Shown one piece after another: positions 14,084 to 15,955 of a stretch of 15,955 nucleotides of DNA; position 1 is the stretch's first letter, and each line of letters opens with the position of its first letter. A program made the translations under genes and the position numbers. Below the pieces are notes generated by a model. The model searched no databases, had not been told where the DNA came from, and saw only the letters and a list, made by a program, of their open reading frames with translations. The stretch is from Wenzhouxiangella sp. (GTDB taxonomy: Bacteria; Pseudomonadota; Gammaproteobacteria; Xanthomonadales; Wenzhouxiangellaceae): positions 1 to 15,955 of the forward strand of contig JAGYMV010000010.1 of the NCBI GenBank assembly GCA_018400355.1. The letters run 5' to 3'.

Positions 14084-14895
14084 GTCATGCCAATACCTTG
14101 GTGGATGGCGAGTTTGTGGAGGCTGTGCCAGCCAGCGATCGGGGCTTCTTATTTGGTGATCATGTGTTCGAAACCATGCTTTGGAACGGCCAATCGATTC
14201 CGCTGTGGCCATTTCATTGGCGTCGATTGCATCGGAGTTGCCAACGCCTGGGTTTCGTTGCACCAGCACAAGAAATGATAGTAGCAGAATTGGATCGGCT
14301 GACAGCCTCAGCCGCGGCCTCCACAGCCGCCATCGTGCGATTGACGGTGACGCGCGGAAGCTCAGCCAGTGGGTATTGGATTCCTGACGATCTCAGCCCG
14401 AGGCGGGTTTTGCAAATACGGGCGCTGCCTGCCAACATCAGCGAGCAACAAGGTAGGGGTCTGAGAATCAAGACCGCCAGTCTGCGCTTGCCCCACACCG
14501 ACTTTGGCTGGGGGCTCAAGCATGGCAATCGGCTGTTTCAGGTGATGTGCGCCCAAGAATGTACGCGTGAGAATGTGGATGAGGTTCTAGTTTATAGAGA
14601 GGATGGCTGCGTGGCAGAAGCCATGGCGTCCAATGTGGTTTTGGTTGAGTCGGGTCGGCTCATCACACCGGATCGCCCAGACGTTTGGGGGGTTGGGCTA
14701 GACTGGCTGCAGACCCTCAATATGGATGTGCAGATGCGTCGTCTCACCCGCTCCGATGTTGAAAATGCCGAAGAGGTCTTGCTGGTCAATTCAGTCGCAG
14801 GGGTTCGCCCTGTCCGGGAACTAGACGGTCAGCCTTTGGCGATCGGGACCGTCTGCCGAACGTTGCAAACCCATTGGCAAGGCCTACTGGAATGA
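14080..14895 (+). CDS. pabC: Aminodeoxychorismate lyase (PLP-dependent, class IV aminotransferase fold)
   Basis: Splits aminodeoxychorismate into p-aminobenzoate and pyruvate. The 271-residue protein has the fold-type IV order: SDRGFLFGDHVFET at about 19-32, VTRGSSASGYW at about 90, the PLP Lys at about 147 in GLKHGNRLFQV, and VAEAMASNVVLV near 200. Several usual ADC-lyase residues differ. The Arg in TRG-x-x-x-RGY is Ser97, the Glu in HLNRLEQ is Phe153, and the Arg after the GV-x-G turn is missing (GVGLDWLQ). GAGGG lies 9 nt before the ATG, and the start overlaps the pabB stop. A D-amino-acid or branched-chain aminotransferase role is possible, but the context favours PabC. Confidence 0.85.
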   Translation: MSHANTLVDGEFVEAVPASDRGFLFGDHVFETMLWNGQSIPLWPFHWRRLHRSCQRLGFVAPAQEMIVAELDRLTASAAASTAAIVRLTVTRGSSASGYWIPDDLSPRRVLQIRALPANISEQQGRGLRIKTASLRLPHTDFGWGLKHGNRLFQVMCAQECTRENVDEVLVYREDGCVAEAMASNVVLVESGRLITPDRPDVWGVGLDWLQTLNMDVQMRRLTRSDVENAEEVLLVNSVAGVRPVRELDGQPLAIGTVCRTLQTHWQGLLE

Positions 14896-15935
14896 CCGAG
14901 CACGCGCCGCATCAAACCCGATCGCAGACCCATCGGTGGGCGCTTTACGGTGCAACTGCTGTGCTTGTGTTGTTGGCGCTGGTGGTGATGGGTCGGGGGC
15001 TGATCGATCGGATGGCAGTATCTCCCCTGTTGTCTGAGAACGCGCAGCCAAGTGTTATTCAAGTCCAGCCAGGCATGCACTTTCAAAGTCTGATCAAAGA
15101 GCTCCAATGGCTTGGCCTAGCGAGGGTCTCTCCGCTTTGGCGTATTTATGGAAGGCTCCATCAGCCCCTCATCAAAGCCGGTGAATATCGACTTGACCCG
15201 GGTGATTCTTTGGCCGACTTTTTGGCCAAGTTGGAGGCGGGCGAGGTGGTGTTGCACCCGGTCACCATTGTTGAGGGCTGGACAGTCTCACAGTTGCGGA
15301 CCACACTGGCTCAAGACCCGCGGCTGCAGCCGCTCACCAGTGAGTGGTCTGAGGGTCAGCTCATGGAGGCACTGGGGTGTCTTGAGTGTGACGCAGAGGG
15401 GCAGTTTTTGCCGGAGACCTATTTAATTGAGCGTGGTGCATCCGATCTTGATGTGTTGGGAAGATCTCACGCGGCGCTGAGGCAGGCCTTGTCACAGGTG
15501 TGGGCAAACCGTGATGATCGCTTGCCGCTGGCAGATGCCAATGAGTTGCTGATTTTGGCCTCCTTAATCGAGCGAGAGACAGCCTTGCCCTCGGAGCGAG
15601 GCACCATTGCTGGGGTCTTTGTTCGACGGCTCAATTTGGGTATGCGTCTGCAGACGGATCCGACGGTGATCTACGGTTTGGGCTCGACTTATAATGGACG
15701 GCTGACGCGGCAGGATCTGAGGACCGATCATCCGTGGAATACTTATACGCGCCATGGATTGCCAGTGACTCCGATCGCTCTGCCCAGCTTGGCTTCCCTT
15801 AAAGCTGCCAGTCGACCAGAGGCCGGTGATGTGTTGTATTTTGTGGCGCGTGGCGATGGAAGCCATGTGTTCTCAGAGACATTGGAGCAGCACAATGCCG
15901 CCGTCAATCGTTACATCAGAGGACGCAAGCCATGA
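14892..15935 (+). CDS. mltG: Endolytic murein transglycosylase MltG (YceG)
   Basis: An inner-membrane lytic transglycosylase that cuts nascent peptidoglycan strands and is thought to set their length. From the ATG at 14892 it has 347 residues (E. coli about 340). A single N-terminal membrane segment spans about residues 16-33 after a short, hydrophilic cytoplasmic tail. A LysM-like region and then the YceG catalytic domain follow. The domain shows FLPETYLI, LASLIERETALPSER with the catalytic Glu at about 227-229, RLNLGMRLQTDPTVIYG, YNGRLTR, NTYTRHGLP and YFVARGDGSHVFSETLEQHN. The start overlaps the pabC stop (ATGA) with AAGG 9 nt upstream; a TTG at 14874 is a weaker alternative. The stop overlaps the next start, also as ATGA. 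Confidence 0.95.
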   Translation: MTEHAPHQTRSQTHRWALYGATAVLVLLALVVMGRGLIDRMAVSPLLSENAQPSVIQVQPGMHFQSLIKELQWLGLARVSPLWRIYGRLHQPLIKAGEYRLDPGDSLADFLAKLEAGEVVLHPVTIVEGWTVSQLRTTLAQDPRLQPLTSEWSEGQLMEALGCLECDAEGQFLPETYLIERGASDLDVLGRSHAALRQALSQVWANRDDRLPLADANELLILASLIERETALPSERGTIAGVFVRRLNLGMRLQTDPTVIYGLGSTYNGRLTRQDLRTDHPWNTYTRHGLPVTPIALPSLASLKAASRPEAGDVLYFVARGDGSHVFSETLEQHNAAVNRYIRGRKP

Positions 15936-15955
15936 CAGAGCGAAGCCGGGGTTAC
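15932..15955 (+). CDS. tmk: Thymidylate kinase N-terminus (partial, runs off the right edge)
   Basis: Eight codons (MTERSRGY) start at an ATG that overlaps the mltG stop as ATGA, with GAGGA 8-9 nt upstream. The peptide is too short to show the P-loop. The call rests on gene order: tmk follows mltG in E. coli and many relatives, and Tmk proteins begin with a short tail before the first beta strand. Tmk phosphorylates dTMP to dTDP for DNA synthesis. Confidence 0.65.

Noticed and set aside
1..15955. Signs of mobile elements, toxin-antitoxin, defence or CRISPR systems
   Set aside because: None seen; every substantial region is taken by conserved core genes in an expected order.

Overview
This window is a stretch of ordinary gammaproteobacterial core chromosome with moderately high GC. 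The evidence is gene order: the end of bamB followed at once by der, and then the maf(yceF)/yceD-rpmF-plsX-fabH-fabD-fabG-acpP-fabF-(pabB)-pabC-mltG-tmk block, which has nearly the same layout in Escherichia coli and its relatives. The genus cannot be named from sequence alone. There are no rRNA or tRNA genes, CRISPR arrays, insertion sequences, integrases or phage genes.

Layout. (1) 1-2459, plus strand: the last 17 codons of bamB (outer-membrane assembly), der (ribosome-assembly GTPase), then folD (one-carbon/folate metabolism), which has its own -10 element and may be leaderless. (2) 2469-5758, minus strand: a two-gene fatty-acid beta-oxidation operon, FadJ-like then FadI-like, with start and stop overlapped and its end facing folD across only 9 bp. 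(3) 5759-5930: the operon's upstream region and, behind maf, a 12-bp tandem repeat. (4) 5931-6512, minus strand: maf, divergent from the fab operon. (5) 6563 to the right edge, plus strand: one long co-directional operon. yceD and rpmF are ribosome-linked. plsX, fabH, fabD, fabG, acpP and fabF make phospholipid and fatty acids. pabB and pabC make the p-aminobenzoate part of folate. mltG ends glycan strands in the cell wall. tmk (first 8 codons only) makes dTDP. Most junctions are abutting or 4-nt ATGA/GTGA overlaps. The exceptions are an approximately 160-nt gap with its own promoter before acpP and a strong hairpin between rpmF and plsX.

The genes tie growth-linked functions together: ribosome assembly, membrane lipid, folate and cell wall on one operon, with the opposite pathway (fatty-acid breakdown) on the other strand nearby.

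I found no previously undescribed system. What deserves a second look is small scale: a PabB-position enzyme with Ala where E. coli PabB has its nucleophilic Lys, a PabC with several altered conserved positions, an acidic tail on ribosomal protein L32, in-frame tandem repeats after the maf stop codon, two probable leaderless starts, and the rpmF-plsX hairpin.
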